Assembly: GCA_025084515.1 (NCBI GenBank)
Contig: JAJAGP010000954.1
Coordinates: forward strand, 62,001 to 126,000
Source of the DNA: Ancistrus triradiatus
Lineage: Eukaryota > Chordata > Actinopteri > Siluriformes > Loricariidae
DNA length: 64,000 nt
Direction: 5' to 3'
Positions 12,015 through 25,205 of the stretch are shown here, piece by piece; position 1 is the stretch's first letter; every line of letters starts with the position of its first letter. Both the position numbers and the translations under genes were made by a program. The notes beneath the pieces were generated by a model. That model was given only the letters and a program-made list of their open reading frames with translations. It made no database searches and had not been told where the DNA came from.

Positions 12015-12130
12015 ACAATGCAACAAAACAATATTAGTACGCTGCTAATACATAAGTGACCAATTAAGATAGGAATTATTAAGTCAATAATGGTAATTAG
12101 AGGTCAGTACATTACTGTACACTCTAACAT
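12015..12130. repeat. unnamed repeat U, second half of copy 1
   Basis: 'GGTAATTAGAGGTCAGTACA' and the preceding 'GAATTATTAAGTCAATA' match 52315-52372 with few differences. Together with 11420-11460 it forms one copy split by about 550 bp that includes SINE S2. I do not know the family. Confidence 0.6.
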
Positions 12131-14209
12131 CGGGCAGTGCTGTAAAGTGACTTTGCCATTTTTAGTCTGTTCATAGCTGCGATGTCTGGAATTAAATGCA
12201 GATTTTTATGTTCTCTTATAGATGTTACATGGCACATACCTGTAGATGCCTTTTGGACAGTCTTGGCCTCTATACCTCTAGTTCTGAGTCAACGTCAGGG
12301 TGAGGTCAGCTCACTGCTGGACATGATGCTCATCAAGCCTGGACCCACAGTGGCTGTTTGGCACTCCTAGCCTGGCTGATTTGATTGAGCGACCGCATGC
12401 GGACACAAGTACAGAGGAAGCCAACTTGGGCTAGTGCCACCACAGTGTGCTACTGCAGTCTTGGCTTTGTGTTAAATGAAACAGAGAGGACATTCAGCTT
12501 AAAGAGGAGAAAGACCAAGGCCATTTAAAATCGTGTCCCCGGACAACAGATGGTCAAACCACAGTAATCCTTAAAAGATCTGAAGTGAAAGCGATTGAAT
12601 AAACGGCTAAAGATGGAGTTGGAGAAAGAGTAGGAGGAACAGAAGCGAGGCGAGTCGGTGTGTAATAATGAAAGAGCTAATCACAAATATTTTACTCATT
12701 AAAGTCATGATTAGGCGTTTAGTGATTAAATCGTTTGGGGCGGACCTGTTTACTGCACTTCATTTCACATTTTCACCACGCTCTTTCCTGCTCATTGACA
12801 CATGGGTGGGGGTCTGACGTCTGGCCCAGAGAGCTTAGGTTGCAGGTGTAAGCATGGACTTAATGAGGTGTTCCATACCCATCCCTTCCTCAAATATAGC
12901 CAGTCTAGACGCATGCCTGTGAGACACCGATTCGGCTGAACTGCACCACAGGGACTCAAACCCGGGTCACTGAGGTGGTGGTCTAGCTAATTGTTGTTGT
13001 TGGTGAAACTGCACTTTTTCCTTAATCAATCAACCAAGGAATGGATCAGTAATTTAGTCAAAAGGATATGATTAGATGCCACCACAATCCAGAACCCTGG
13101 AAGTTTTAAAAGAAATAAAACTTCATTAAAAATTCTGGTGATATTAAACATCACACCCAATTGGATACTTTAGCACGACAATACTTTTGTTAACTCTAAT
13201 TAATTGACTAAACTCCAAAAATAAAGTGCTATTAAGTGCAGGAATATTAAATTCTGGGATTGTAATAGCAGTGTAGGGTGTTTCATTAGCGGCTCTTTTC
13301 CCTCAGCTGAAGCCCCATGCTCAGGTTAAGGTTTCTTCCCAGTACACTTTCAGTAGATAATTAGCTGATAAGCTGGAGCAGGTGTGCTGGGAAGCTGGGA
13401 AAACAGATTTTGCAAGGCAGTAATGGAATTCCCATTCTCCTGTTATTTAGGACTGACCTAAATGAAAAGACTAAACATTCCATGTTCATAAATATATTTA
13501 TTGAGAATTTCTGTGCTTAGTGTACACCTAATGGTCCAGTTGTGGTTAGTGCTCCCTCTGCTGTTTGAAGTCCTGTTAATCTGCAGCCTACCACGTTCTA
13601 ATGTGTGACTCATTACAAAGGATTTGGAGCACTATTATGTAATGCTAACACTGCAGCTGTCAGCACCGCCAACTGGACCCGCCATGGCCTGACTACATCC
13701 TCTCTCTTGCACATGACAAACAATGAGTTCTGCCCATGAACACACACCACCACCCACACACCTATTGTTTTTGTGGATCTGAATAAAGCAGAGGACTAGC
13801 ATAAGAGCAGACCTTGTACAGTAAATGATGAAATAGCAAGTATTAAAAGTTTCCGTACACCCCAACCACTAACCACTAAATACCAGGGATTCAATCAGTC
13901 CTTTTTGTCTTCCTTACAGCGACTGAGCCAACTCTGAGCTTTCTGTTAGCAAATTATGCTAACGTTACCTGTTTGATAGGGGCATGCTGTTAGACAGATC
14001 TGTGCTTGTTTTTTAGTTTTTTAAAACATTCACAACGTACCATATGGCAGTAAAACTGCATCAGAAAATGTGTCAAAAAATCCGTCCCAGTCAGCCTAGT
14101 CATAGTCCCATTTCAGTAAGTGGTATGGGATTTGTGCAGCTTTACCATGCTAATTAGTGTCAAACTAGTTGTAAGTGTGAACTAGTTTTAACGGAAGCGA
14201 CAGTTTTTG
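12131..14209. other. intron sequence, no repeat recognised
   Basis: Bases 12640-12790 ('GAGCTAATCACAAATATTTT', 'CATGATTAGGCGTTTAGTGA') look like conserved noncoding DNA by composition and homeodomain-like sites. The rest is unremarkable. Confidence 0.4.
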
Positions 14210-15015
14210 GCATTATGTATGGATAAGAGAAGAGAACCTCAAAACAAATTGACTCTAATTTCACCTTCAAATTACTGCTAATCCTAGAGGGTCATCATAC
14301 TTTTGGCCTCACTAGTAATATGTAATATTGGAGCCCATCAGGACTTGCAGCGTATTGTTCTCTTAACTTACTGTCATTTTATATGGAGTCTTTTCAAAAG
14401 GTTGGATGCTTCAAACAGGTTGGTGAGGTCACAAAGGAACCCCGGGGAACTCTAAGCACACGAAGGGCCTCTCTCAAATTGGCCTCTAATATAATGTTAA
14501 GAAAAATAACACGTGGTCTTTGTTGTCGACCCCCGGGGGAAAACCACTCCGGGGAGGGTACGTGGTCTGGAATTGCCCTCCGTTTGTACATTAGGTCTGT
14601 GGTTGTGGAGCCAAACTCTTTAGAGATGGTTTGTAACTTTTCCAGCATGATGCGCATCACCAACTTCTTTTCTGGGCTCATCAAAATCTCCATGTTGTTC
14701 ATACATGATACATTCCACAAAACGTGTGTTGTGAAGAGCAGACTTTGATAGATCCATGTTCTTTAAATAAAACGGGTTGCCACTCACACTGATTGGCATC
14801 CCATTGATGAGAACAACCTGACTTTAATTTCACCTTCAAATCAACTCTAAAATTTCCTAGAGGTTCACATTTACTTTTTCCCTCACTAATAGGTAATATG
14901 GATCATTTTCCTCAATAAATAAAGACCCAAAGTATAATATTTTTGTCTCATTTCTTTAACTGGGTTCTCTTAATTTTCTATATTTTCTATATTATATTCT
15001 AAATAATTCTATATT
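14210..15015 (-). mobile_element. Tc1-like family A, copy A3, heavily decayed
   Basis: It reads on the minus strand: 'GAGCCAAACTCTTTAGAGAT', 'CACAAAACGTGTGTTGTGAA', 'AGAGCAGACTTTGATAGATC', then the subterminal 'CCTCAATAAATAAAGACCCA'. The subterminal motif 'TCTAATTTCACCTTCAAATT' and the AATATGTAATATTGGA motif also occur at 14254-14332, before the coding part. The copy therefore has a partial duplication or a second nested fragment. The right terminus is lost in AT-rich sequence near 15000. Confidence 0.75.
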
Positions 15016-16220
15016 TTTGGCCCCATGTATGCTAGCAAGAATGAGTTTGTTAGGCTTTGCGTTGTTTTATTTTTGTATATTTGTAGGCATTGGTGTTGAG
15101 TTTTGGGGTGCAGCAAATGGCAGTGCATCATTTAGTCAGAGATTCAAAACTCGTTCATCGTTATTATTTATGTGACATTTAACCGTTAGCTAAAGAGGCT
15201 CAGTGTTGTTGTGTTAACCTCATTATCTATGTAAGCAAATACACTAGGGGTTGTGTTGTGTAATGGGATTCTGACTGGCACTTTGGCAGTGTTTTTTTGC
15301 TGTTTCATTATGTCCAGATCTTTCGTAATTACGGCTCTATGTGTCTGTATTATTTCTGAAGTTCAAATAAGCATCTGCTAAGATACTGACCCGTAAGAGT
15401 TATTGCAGTACAACAAAATTGCAGAATCCTTGAGCCATGAGGCGTTTCTAGCGGTCCAAAGAGGGGCTGTCATGTTCTAGAGCTCACTCCAAGCTGAACA
15501 GGATTGCCAGCGTCAGGGAGCCCATGCCAGCTGCTCTCCTCTGTTTGGCTTTAGACTGGAATGCTAGACTTGCAGTTGCATAATTAGATCCTCCACTGGA
15601 ACAGGTTTGCTCACATCCCTGGCTGCTCTCCCAAATCCAGATTTAACCCTAATTGTGATGTTCATCAAAGCCTCAGGTCGAAGGATGTGCATCGGTGGAG
15701 AGGTTCAGGGATTGTCAATTATAATCATCATGAAGTCTTCCAGGTATTTTATTAATACTTATATGCTTAGACTATTTGCAGTATAGTTTTATTTCAGTTC
15801 TTTTTTTGTCACAAAGGATATGAGGTAAACGGATACTTACATCAGTTCGATATAGAAATTAAATATAAATATACTTTGTAATATTATATTATAATTAAAT
15901 ACTCATTATAATGATATACTAATAAAAATATAAATACTGCCTTTATATTATGTTTATATTATACACTCACATTATTTAGATGGCATTATGCAGACTTAAT
16001 CAGTCCTTATGAGATGTAGTTGAGGGATAGAAACCAACAGTGGCAGCTGTGGTGTGCTGAATCCCCTCAAGTTTTTGGTCAATAGTCCAGTACCTTAAAA
16101 TCCTGCTCATGTTTTACCCTTGATAAATCTGACTTTACATAGTTAGAAGGTATCTAGACTGCTTAAAAAACATAGTAATAGGGATAGGTAGCCTCTCCAG
16201 TACCCTTATTTACGTATATA
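15016..16220. other. intron sequence, AT-rich run and CNE-like stretch
   Basis: Bases 15840-15965 are a very AT-rich, ATA-repeating run. Bases 15470-15690 are repeat-free mixed sequence that could be conserved noncoding DNA. Nothing else is recognised. Confidence 0.4.
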
Positions 16221-18078
16221 CAGTGGGGCAACAAAAGTATTAAGTCAGCCACTGATTGTGCAAGTTCCTCCTACTTAGACAGATGAGAGAGGTCTGTAAT
16301 TTTCATCATAGGTACACTTCAACGATGAGAGACAAAATGAGAAAAATCCAGGAAACTCACATTGTAGGATGTTTTAAGAATTTTATTGTAAATCATGGTG
16401 GGAAAATAAGTATTTGGTCACCTACAAACAAACAAGGTCTTCTGTCTCTCACAGACCTGAACTTTCTTTCCTAAGAAGCTCTTCTGTTCCTCCACTCGTT
16501 ACCTGTATTAATGGGAACACCTGTTTGACCTCGTTATCTGTTATAAAAGGACACCTGTCCACAGCCTCAAACAGTCAGACTCCAAACCCAACCATGGCCA
16601 AGACCAAAGAGCTGTTGAAGGACCCCAAGAAAAATTGTAGACCTGTAACCATGCTGGGAAGAGTGAATCTACAATAGGCAAGCAGTTGGTGTGAATAAAT
16701 TAACTGTGGGAGCAAATGTAAAGACATACAAGACTATTGATAATCTCCCTCAAATCTGGGGCCGCACACAAGATCTCATCCCGTGGGGTCAAAATGAACC
16801 ATGAGTATCAAGCAGAATCCAAGAACTACCTGATGAATGAACCTACAGAGAGCTGGGACCAAAGTAACAAGGGCTACCATCAGTAACACACTACGCAGAG
16901 GGACTTCAGATCCTGGCAGTACCAGACACCTGTCCACAGCCTCAAACCATTCAGACTCCAAACTCCAACCATGGCCAAGACCAAAGAGGCTGTCAAGATC
17001 TCATCTCATGGGGTCAAAAATGATCAATGAGAACGGTGAGCAAAAATCCCAGAACTACATGGAGGGACCTGATGAATGACCTGCAGAGAGCTGGGACAAA
17101 AGTAACAAAGGCTACCATCAGTAACACACTACGCCGAGAGGTACTGCAGTGCCAGGCGTGCCCCCCTGCTTAAGCCAGTACATGTCCAGTCCATCTGAAG
17201 TTTGCCAGAGACATATGGATGATCCAGAAGAGGATTGGGAGAATATCATGTGGTCAGATGAAACCAAAATAGAACTTTTTGTAAAAACTCAACTCGTCGT
17301 GTTTTGGAAGAAGAAGAATGCTGAGTTGCCACCCAACAACACCATACCTACTGTGAAGCATGGGGAGTGGAACATCATGCTTTGGGGGCTGTTTTTTCTG
17401 CAGAGGGGACAGGACGACTGATCTGTGGTAAGGGAAGAATGAACGGGGCCATGTATGTGAGATTTAAGGCCAAAACCTCTTCCATCTTGAGAGCTTGAAG
17501 ATGGAAACGCCATGTATGGTGAGGATTTTAGAAGCAAGCCCAAACCTCCTTCCATCAGTGAGAGCATTGAAGATGGAACGTGGCTGGGTTCTTCCAGCAT
17601 GACAATGATCCCAACACATCGCTCGAAGGCACGAAGGAGTGGCTCCATAAAAACATTTCAAGGTCCTGGAGTGACCTAGCCAGTCTCCAGACCTCAGCCC
17701 CATAGAAAATGTGTGTGAGGGAGTTGAAAGTCCGTGTTGCCCCAAAACATCACTGCTCTAGAGGAGATCTGCATGGAGGAATGGGCCAAAATACCAGCTA
17801 CAGTGTGTGCCAACCTGGTGAAGGCTTACAGGAAACGTTTGACCTCTGTCATTGCCAACAAAGGTTATGTTACAAAGTATTGAGTTGAACTTTTGTTATT
17901 GACCAAATACTTATTTTCCACCATGATTTACAATTAAATTCTTTAAAAATCCTGCAATGTGATTGCCTGGATTTTCTTTTCTCATTTTGTCTCTCATAGC
18001 TGAAGTGTAGCTATGATGAAAATTACAGACCCCTCTCATCTTTCTAAGTAGCTGACTAAATACGTTTTCGCCCCACTG
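16221..18078 (+). mobile_element. Tc1-like family B, copy B2, 1,858 bp with internal duplication
   Basis: TA flanks both ends (16219-16220, 18079-18080), with termini CAGTGGGGCAACAAAAGTAT and TTTTCGCCCCACTG. The 5' part of the transposase is present twice. The first copy starts with ACACCTGTCCACAGCCTCAA at about 16550, the second with the same phrase at about 16926, up to 'ACACACTACGCCGAGAGG'. A smaller duplication repeats 'ACCTCCTTCCATC' near 17475 and 17545. The element is longer than the family norm for this reason. All transposase frames are broken; 'ATGTGGTCAGATGAAACCAA' keeps the first catalytic Asp. Confidence 0.93.
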
Positions 18079-19793
18079 TAAGAGCATTTAAAGATATTGC
18101 TAGCTTTCAAAAATGTCAGCTGAACATTTGAGACCTTATTTTAGTTTTACTTCATCTTTCTCGTCAATATTACTCATTTTTTATTGTTGTCAGTTGTACA
18201 GGAAATGTTATGGCTTGTTATATTTATACTTTACTATACTTAAGTCACTTTCTCCCACTTTCAATATCAGTTTTTTTTAAAGGGGACTGGGTTTTTTTTT
18301 GAGTAAATGAAAAGCACCTTCATGGCTGACTGTGCAGTAAGGCCGGTCTAACCAGGACCACAGGAAGCTGTCTGAAGCAGATTGCTGGGGTGTGTGGACA
18401 CTTGTGGGTCTCTGCAGTCCTTGACCTCTAGCTAATGAGGGAGAGCAGCTGGTAGGTCACGCAAGTACCTCATAGATCTAGTAAAAGAACTTTATAATGA
18501 CTGTGGAAAACATCCCAACTCTGAAAGTTCAGAAATCAGGCAGGTTAAAAAGCAACGTCCTCAGCACTTGTGCTGCTAAGTCATTCATGTAAATGAAGTG
18601 ATAACTGGGTGTGCTGGAAGTGGAATTTTACAAACTTTTTTTTTTTTTTTACTGTTTCTTGTCCACAGTCTGTAATTGGAAATATTATAAATATTATCTG
18701 AGAATATATCTAGTGTGACTGCTTGCACTGGAACTGTGTGAGTGAGAGAGAGTTTGTTGTGCAGTGTGACAGAGTTGCTGGCTATAATTACTGAGCAATG
18801 GAACTGATCCATGTAATAAGAACGTCTCGGGAACCTACATTTGGTGATCACTGCAGCAGTCTATTTGAAATATAAGCAGGCCTGCAGATACAGATAATTA
18901 AAATAACATTAGGCATATGACTCTCTGTTTTTCTTCTAAGTTCTTTCTTTCTGATAAGTTATAGTATAGAATTTATGAATAACTGTGTAGGTTAGCACAG
19001 GGGACAGGTCAGTCTTATCCAGAAGACTTTGTGTGACTGCAGACTTTCATTCCAACTAAGCAGGAGTTACACAAGAAGGACTTCAGATGACTATTACATA
19101 TAGCCCACACTGGTCTTGTGCAGATACGACGGGTACGCTAACCTGTGTAATTCTGCCTGGTTATGCTTTCACATGGATGAGCAATCTAATTCAGCTAGAG
19201 AGTATATAAGAGCTGACACGTTTCATTCATTCATTTAGAGGATGCCTATCCAAATTTTGTAAGCTGAATTCAAAACACATTAGCAGTAATAAAACAGTTC
19301 AGCTGTTGTGAACAGTGGTATGATTGCTGCCTCCACTTCTCATGGCTTGCTTAGTTGAGTAGTAAATGTTGTCGAACACACATCTGTCAGCCACACACCA
19401 GGGGGAAAGGATGTGTCAGTCTTTGGCAAGCTTTAAACCTCTGCAGTGTTTGTACAAAAATCAGTATGGATAGGACTGAAGGCAGGAAATGTCAATAACA
19501 TGTTTGCATTCAGTACCTTCTGACGTTAATAGCTACAGCTCTTCAAAATGGTTGCACAGTAGTCATCCTGAGTGATTTGTAGAAAACACATTTATTTTGA
19601 GTAAAATGGAAAATAGCAGCGTTTTCATTAGGGGTCTCAGTTGTTTGGCCTCATTGGTACTTTTTAGAGTAGTTTTATTTTATTTGAGATACCTTAGTAA
19701 ATTTGTGAATTTAAAGAAAAAACATGTTTATTACTTTGTACTGCGTTTGATGTTGGGGGAAGATCTGAGTTTTGTTGAGTTCTGAATTTGATC
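18079..19793. other. intron sequence, nothing recognised
   Basis: AT-rich sequence with a T-run at about 18637-18650. No gene or named repeat is supported. Confidence 0.5.
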
Positions 19794-20460
19794 TGTTACT
19801 GATGGTAGCCTTTGTGACGTTGGTCCCAGCTCTCTGCAGGTCATTCATCAGGTCCCTCCATATAGTTCTAGGATTTCTCTCACTGTTCTCATGATCATTT
19901 TGACCCCACGGGATGAGATCTTGCGTGGAGCCCCAGATCGAGGGAGATTATCAATGGTCTTGATGTCTTCCATTTTCTTACAATTGCTCCCACAGTTGAT
20001 TTATTCACACCAACCTGCTTGCCTATTGTAGATTCACTTTTCCCAGCCTGGTGCAGGTCTACAATTTTCTTCCTGGTGTCCTTCGACAGCTCTTATGTCT
20101 TGGCCATGGTTGAGTTTGGAGTCTGGACTGTTTGAGGCTGTGGACAGGTGTCTTTTATACAGATAACGAGGTCAAACAGGTGCCATTAATACAGGTAACG
20201 AGTGGAGGACAGAAGAGCTTCTTAAAGAAGAAGTTACAGGTCTGTGAGAGCCAGAAATCTTGCTTGTTTGTGGGTGACCAAATACTTATTTTCCACCTTG
20301 ATTTACAATGAAATCCTTAAAAAATGGGATTTCCTGGATTTCTTTTTCTCATTTTGTCTCTCATAGTTGAAGTGTAGCTATGATGAAAATTACAGACCTC
20401 TCTCATCTTTCTAAGTAAGAGAACTAGTCAGTGGCTGACTAAATACTTTTTGCTCCACTG
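19794..20460 (-). mobile_element. Tc1-like family B, copy B3, 3' part of transposase missing
   Basis: It starts abruptly at 'TTACTGATGGTAGCCTTTGT' inside the transposase and runs through the N-terminal coding region ('TTGGCCATGGTTGAGTTTGG') to the terminus TTTTTGCTCCACTG followed by TA (20461-20462). No left terminus is present, so the catalytic half was lost. Confidence 0.9.
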
Positions 20461-21904
20461 TATGTTCTTATTTACATTCAAATATATGCCGTATGGAGGA
20501 ACATGCTGTTCCTCTGTATCCTTCCCTATCGCCTCAGATGTGCAGCATGGACCACTGTTGTAGTAGCAAGTTCATGCTCGGTCTCAGACAAGGCTATTTA
20601 ACCACCAATTATGCTGTTTTATGGCAGAATAAAATGCAGATTGTGGAATAAAATGGCATGATGTTTTGTGACAAATGAGACCAGTTGTGTTTGTACATAT
20701 AGTGTAGCCACTGCAACTGGAACCCTTAGTACTAGACTGATGGTGAATGGAAACAGAACAGTCTCCTTCTGCTATCAAATACCTTGTACAGTATTGGTGC
20801 ATTTTCTTTGAAGGCCACTATTAATTTTAAAATGCTCATGGACGTGTTGACTGTACTGGAGTAAATAAGCTGTCTAGTTACAGTTTGTAGACTTTTTATT
20901 TATAGGATTTAAACATTTATATTTAAAAGGTAATTCATCTCAAGGGCAGTTATCGTTGTTGTTTTTATGTTATTTCTTTCCAACTGCTTTCTTCCCTCAT
21001 TATGCTATCAAGAACTGACATAAAGTCATGGTAAATTATTCCAGCAGGAGGCATTTAAAGAGGTAATTCATGCAAATATCTGGGAGAGTTAAGTGGGAAG
21101 TGGCATAGCCTAAGAATTAATCCAGTTGATCTTCTGACCTGTGTAGAAGAATGTATCTGAATGCAATCTGAGAGACTGAGTTTATGCATAGTAGTGTATC
21201 ATCATTATACACAAGGATGTTGGTCTGCACTGCTGTTAGTTCTTTTGTTAGTACGTTTTTGAATAACTGTTGCTTCATGTTCAAGGTCCATAGTGAATGT
21301 TCGCTGCTTAACTAGAAAAGCGTGAGAGAATATTTCATTTTGAAGAATGGATGTACTGAGAGGATGGCAGCATCATAACCTTTGTCAGCCTGAAGAAAGG
21401 ACGCGCCAGGGCATACAGTACTTGTCAGATCAATTGTAGTTCTATCTCAAATTGTCCTCCTTGATAGCGTTCTATCTTTTAATTACCGTCCTTAAGATGT
21501 AGGCCAGTGACTGACTCTGATGCAGCTCATTGTTTTTCCAACAACTGAGTTATTATAATCTGTTTTTCTTCAAGGTATAATTTTCCACCTGAAATGCATC
21601 CTACACCACAGTGAGAAAAATGGAGGCGGTTGCAAAAATCAGTGGGAAGCCCAGCACTCCCTGGGGACTTTACGGCGCTCAAGTTCTTAATAACCTACTA
21701 AATTTAATCCCTCTCAACCCTACTTTAAAAAAATGATTTATAACCTGGTACATCCGATCTTTTCCCATCCTCTTTTATATAAGGCATTAATTACTTTTAC
21801 ACCTGTCATCATATTTGCATTCAGAAAGAGAATCTGTTCCAAATGGGAGCCGGTGGGCTCTGGGGTCCTGGATATAGTTTATTTCCTGCTTTAGAGATAA
21901 TTGC
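20461..21904. other. intron sequence, possible noncoding element
   Basis: Repeat-free. Bases 20985-21120 include an octamer-like ATGCAAATAT at about 21071 and AGAGGTAATTCATG, a combination common in developmental enhancers. Only a conservation test would tell. Confidence 0.35.
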
Positions 21905-22090
21905 TATCACCACAGGTGGCGCATGTGGTTGGCGCAGTTGCCTCACAGCTCTAGAGATCCCCGGTTGGTTCCTGACCTCAGACCTCGTGACTGCATGGGT
22001 TTTCTCTGGGTACTCCGGTTCCCTCCCACTTTCCAAAGACTTACATTAGGTTCATTGGTTCCTCTAAATTGGCCCAGTGTTGGTGGGGCC
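21905..22090 (+). repeat. short SINE-like repeat R, copy R1
   Basis: 'GTGGTTGGCGCAGTTGCCTC', 'GGGTACTCCGGTTCCCTCCC' and 'TCCAAAGACTTACATTAGGT' match the R copies at 49795 and 56395. This is a common teleost interspersed repeat whose class I cannot name with confidence. Confidence 0.7.
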
Positions 22091-22449
22091 AACATCAGGA
22101 GGCTGCGAGACAATTTCTGTTGGTTCCATATCTGAACCCTAGGTCACTAGTGTACTAGAACAGAAACTGGCAAACTGGTGGAGTTCATCATCAAAGTTGG
22201 CAAACCATTCTTTATGGTCTTTGGAAGGGTAGTTCATAAAGTTAATGTAACTGGCTTGTTAGGAAGGTTGAAACGTATGAAAGTTTCATAATGAGAGTCA
22301 CGGAGGTGATCAGTACAACCCGTTCTAGAACCCGCCATGGTTTGTCTAAGAAGATTCAGTGCTTGTATGTTTCATATTATGAACCTGTAGGGTGTGGCTG
22401 AATCAAGACATCACAACAAAATAGATATGTCAACATACTATTGGACATG

Positions 22450-23816
22450 CAGTGGGGCAAAAAAGTCAGTGTGCAAGTGCAAGTTCTCCTACTTAGAAAA
22501 TTTTTGTCATACGTACATTTCGACTATGAGAGACAAAATGAGGAAAAAAAATTCAGGAAATCACATTGTAGGATTTTTAAAGAATTTTATTGTAAATTAT
22601 GGTGGAAAATAAGTATTTGGTCAATAACAAAAATTCAACTCAATACTTTGTAACATAACCTTTTGTTGGCAATGACAGAGTTCAAAAACGTTTCCTGTAA
22701 GTCTTCACACCAGGTTGGCACACACTGTAGCTGGTATTTTGGCGCCATTCCTCCATGCAGAGCAGTGGTGTTGGGGCCACAACACGGACTTTCATCTCCC
22801 TCCTTACATTATATGGGGCTGGGTCTGGAGACTGGCTTAGGCCACTCCAAGGACCTTTGAAATACTTTTTACGAGCCACTCCTTCGTTGCCCGACGGTGT
22901 GTTTTTGGGATCATTGTCATGCTTGAAGACCCAGCCCACGTTCCATCTTCATGCTCTCACTGATGGAAGGAGGGTTTGGGCTTAAAATCTCACAATACAT
23001 GGCCCCGTTTCATTCTTCCCTTATCACGCTCAGTCCGTTCCTGTCCCCTCTGCAGAAAAACAAGCCCCAAAGCATGATGTTTCCAACCCCATGCTTCACA
23101 GTAGGTATGGTGTTCTTGGGATGCAACTCCTCCTTTCTCCAGTTGAGTTTTTACCAAAAAGTTCTATTTTGGTTTCATCTGACCACATGATATTCTCCCA
23201 ATCCTCTTCTGGATCATCCATATGCTCTCTGGCAAACTTCAGACGGGCCTGGACATGTACTGGCTTAAGCAGGGGGGCACGCCTGGCACTGCAGGACCTC
23301 TCGGCGTAGTGTGTTACTGATGGTAGCCTTGTTACTTTTGTCCCAGCTCTCTGCAGGTCATTCATCAGGTCCCTCCATGTAGTTCTGGGATTTTTGCTCA
23401 CCGTTCTCATGATCATTTTGACCCCATGAGATAAGATCTTCGACAGCTCTTTGGTCTTGGCCGTGGTTGAGTTTGGAGTCTGATTGTTTGAGGCTGTGGG
23501 CAGGTGTCTTTTATACAGATAACGAGGTCAAACCGTTAATACAGGTAACGGGTGGAGGACAGAAGAGCTTCTTAAAGAAGTTCAGGTCTGTGAGAGCCAG
23601 AAATCTTGCTTGTTTGTGGGTGACCAAATACTTATTTTCCACCATGATTTGCAATTAAATTCTTTAAAATCCTACAATGTGATTTCCTGGATTTTTTTTC
23701 TCATTGTGTCCCCCATAGTTGAAGTGTAGCTATGATGAAAATTACAGACCTCTCTCATCTTTCTAAGCAGGAGAACTTGCACAATCAGTGGCTGACTAAA
23801 TACTTTTGCCCCACTG
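22450..23816 (-). mobile_element. Tc1-like family B, copy B4, 1,367 bp with both ends
   Basis: Termini CAGTGGGGCAAAAAAGTCAG and ACTTTTGCCCCACTG. Flanking dinucleotides are TG on both sides rather than TA. The minus-strand transposase retains 'MWSDETKIELFG' (first catalytic Asp region), but its N-terminal part is deleted: 'CCCCATGAGATAAGATC' joins directly to 'TTCGACAGCTCTTTGG'. The same junction is seen in the duplicated part of B2. Confidence 0.92.
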
Positions 23817-24941
23817 TGTAGGGTGCACTAACCAAAAATCATAGATTTTTGCTTAGTGTTTTCTGAGTGTTGTGCAGGTTAGAGAAGAAACATGTGAAGC
23901 TGGCAGAGGCCAGCGTTCATCTAACAAATGTCAAACACATCAGCATACTTGTGAACAAATACCTGAAGGAATTACCTGCAATATCTAGTCCACTGGGTGA
24001 CAGGACTCTGAAGCCGAGAGTAATATGAGCAGGTGCAAACTCAAGGCGTGTTTCGTGGTTTTTGTATAGTAATGGAGTTTCTGACAAAGTGTCAGCCCCA
24101 AAGGCAGGAACGTGCCTCGCTATTTAAGCACTGGCTTTAGGGACATTGGCTATATACCGCCCTGTTGCTCCTAATTTTATATCTAAAAACGTTATTGCAA
24201 GGATTGAAAACAATAAGCATAGGGAAGCTATGCCATTTTTCTCTTCTACAATTTGTTCAGATTGCCTCTCCTTTGCATCATCCTTGGTGCCACTGCCAAA
24301 TCCTGCATAAATCCTTTATCTGTGCCCCTGCCTTATAGAGTAGATTAGCAATGTATCTGCAAGCTTCAGTAGATCTGTTTCAGGTGGCACTGCAGTCATG
24401 TTAACAGCAGGATGGACCAGAATATAGTTTAAATACTGACAGTTTCGTGATTCTCCACTTCTACTCATCGAGTGTTTTCCCACTTTACTCATGTCCCCCA
24501 GTTGAACAGCCAGCTCAGGAGGTCTTGGCAAGTGTGTTTAGGTACTCTTTTAGTAAGCCATGACTGTATTCATTGTTTCATTGGAGTATTAATGAGGTGA
24601 CACAGAGGCAACATCTGTCCTTCAGCTCACCTCACAAATTTCCTCTTGGGTTTGTTAGGTGGCTGGAACAGGCATGGTAGAAGCTTCTTTCTATGTCCAT
24701 TGAACCTTGTGAATTTAGATGCATGTTTGGGCCATTGTCCAGAACATGACCCTGTCATAGCTTCTTAGGAGAGACCATCGACTTTTAATTTTAATATCTT
24801 CATATTTCATGAAGTTCACAGTGCTTTGTACTCGAATAATTGTTTTAAGGCTCTTGGAGGAACAACAGCCCCACAGAACCATGCTTAAGTCTTTTGTATG
24901 TACCCATACATTGTATGGCATAAACAGTAATTATTGATATA
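23817..24941. other. intron sequence, nothing recognised
   Basis: No gene, splice-supported frame or repeat that I can name. Confidence 0.5.
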
Positions 24942-25205
24942 CAGTATTGTGCAAAAGTCTTAGGCCACCATTAGATTTGTTGTTTTAGCAACGCTATAAT
25001 GACCATGTATAACATTTTAAGACTGGACCCAACAATTTCAAACTTGGATTCTTTTCCACAGATCTTCATTCCAATCTTTCTTCTGAAAAGTAGTCTCTTC
25101 TTGCTATCCTTCCAAAAAGACCATTCCTGATCAAGCTTCTTCAAACTATAGAAGGGTCAACTTGGCATCCTGATGAAGCTGCCAGATGCTGCTGCTGTGG
25201 AATTG
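24942..25205 (-). mobile_element. Tc1-like family C, copy C1
   Basis: The terminus CAGTATTGTGCAAAAGTCTT follows TA (24940-24941). The minus strand then gives 'AATAACATT...'-type decayed transposase text, 'TGATCAAGCTTCTTCAAACT' and 'AGCTGCCAGATGCTGCTGCT', mirroring C2 and C3. The far end is not clear. Confidence 0.75.
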
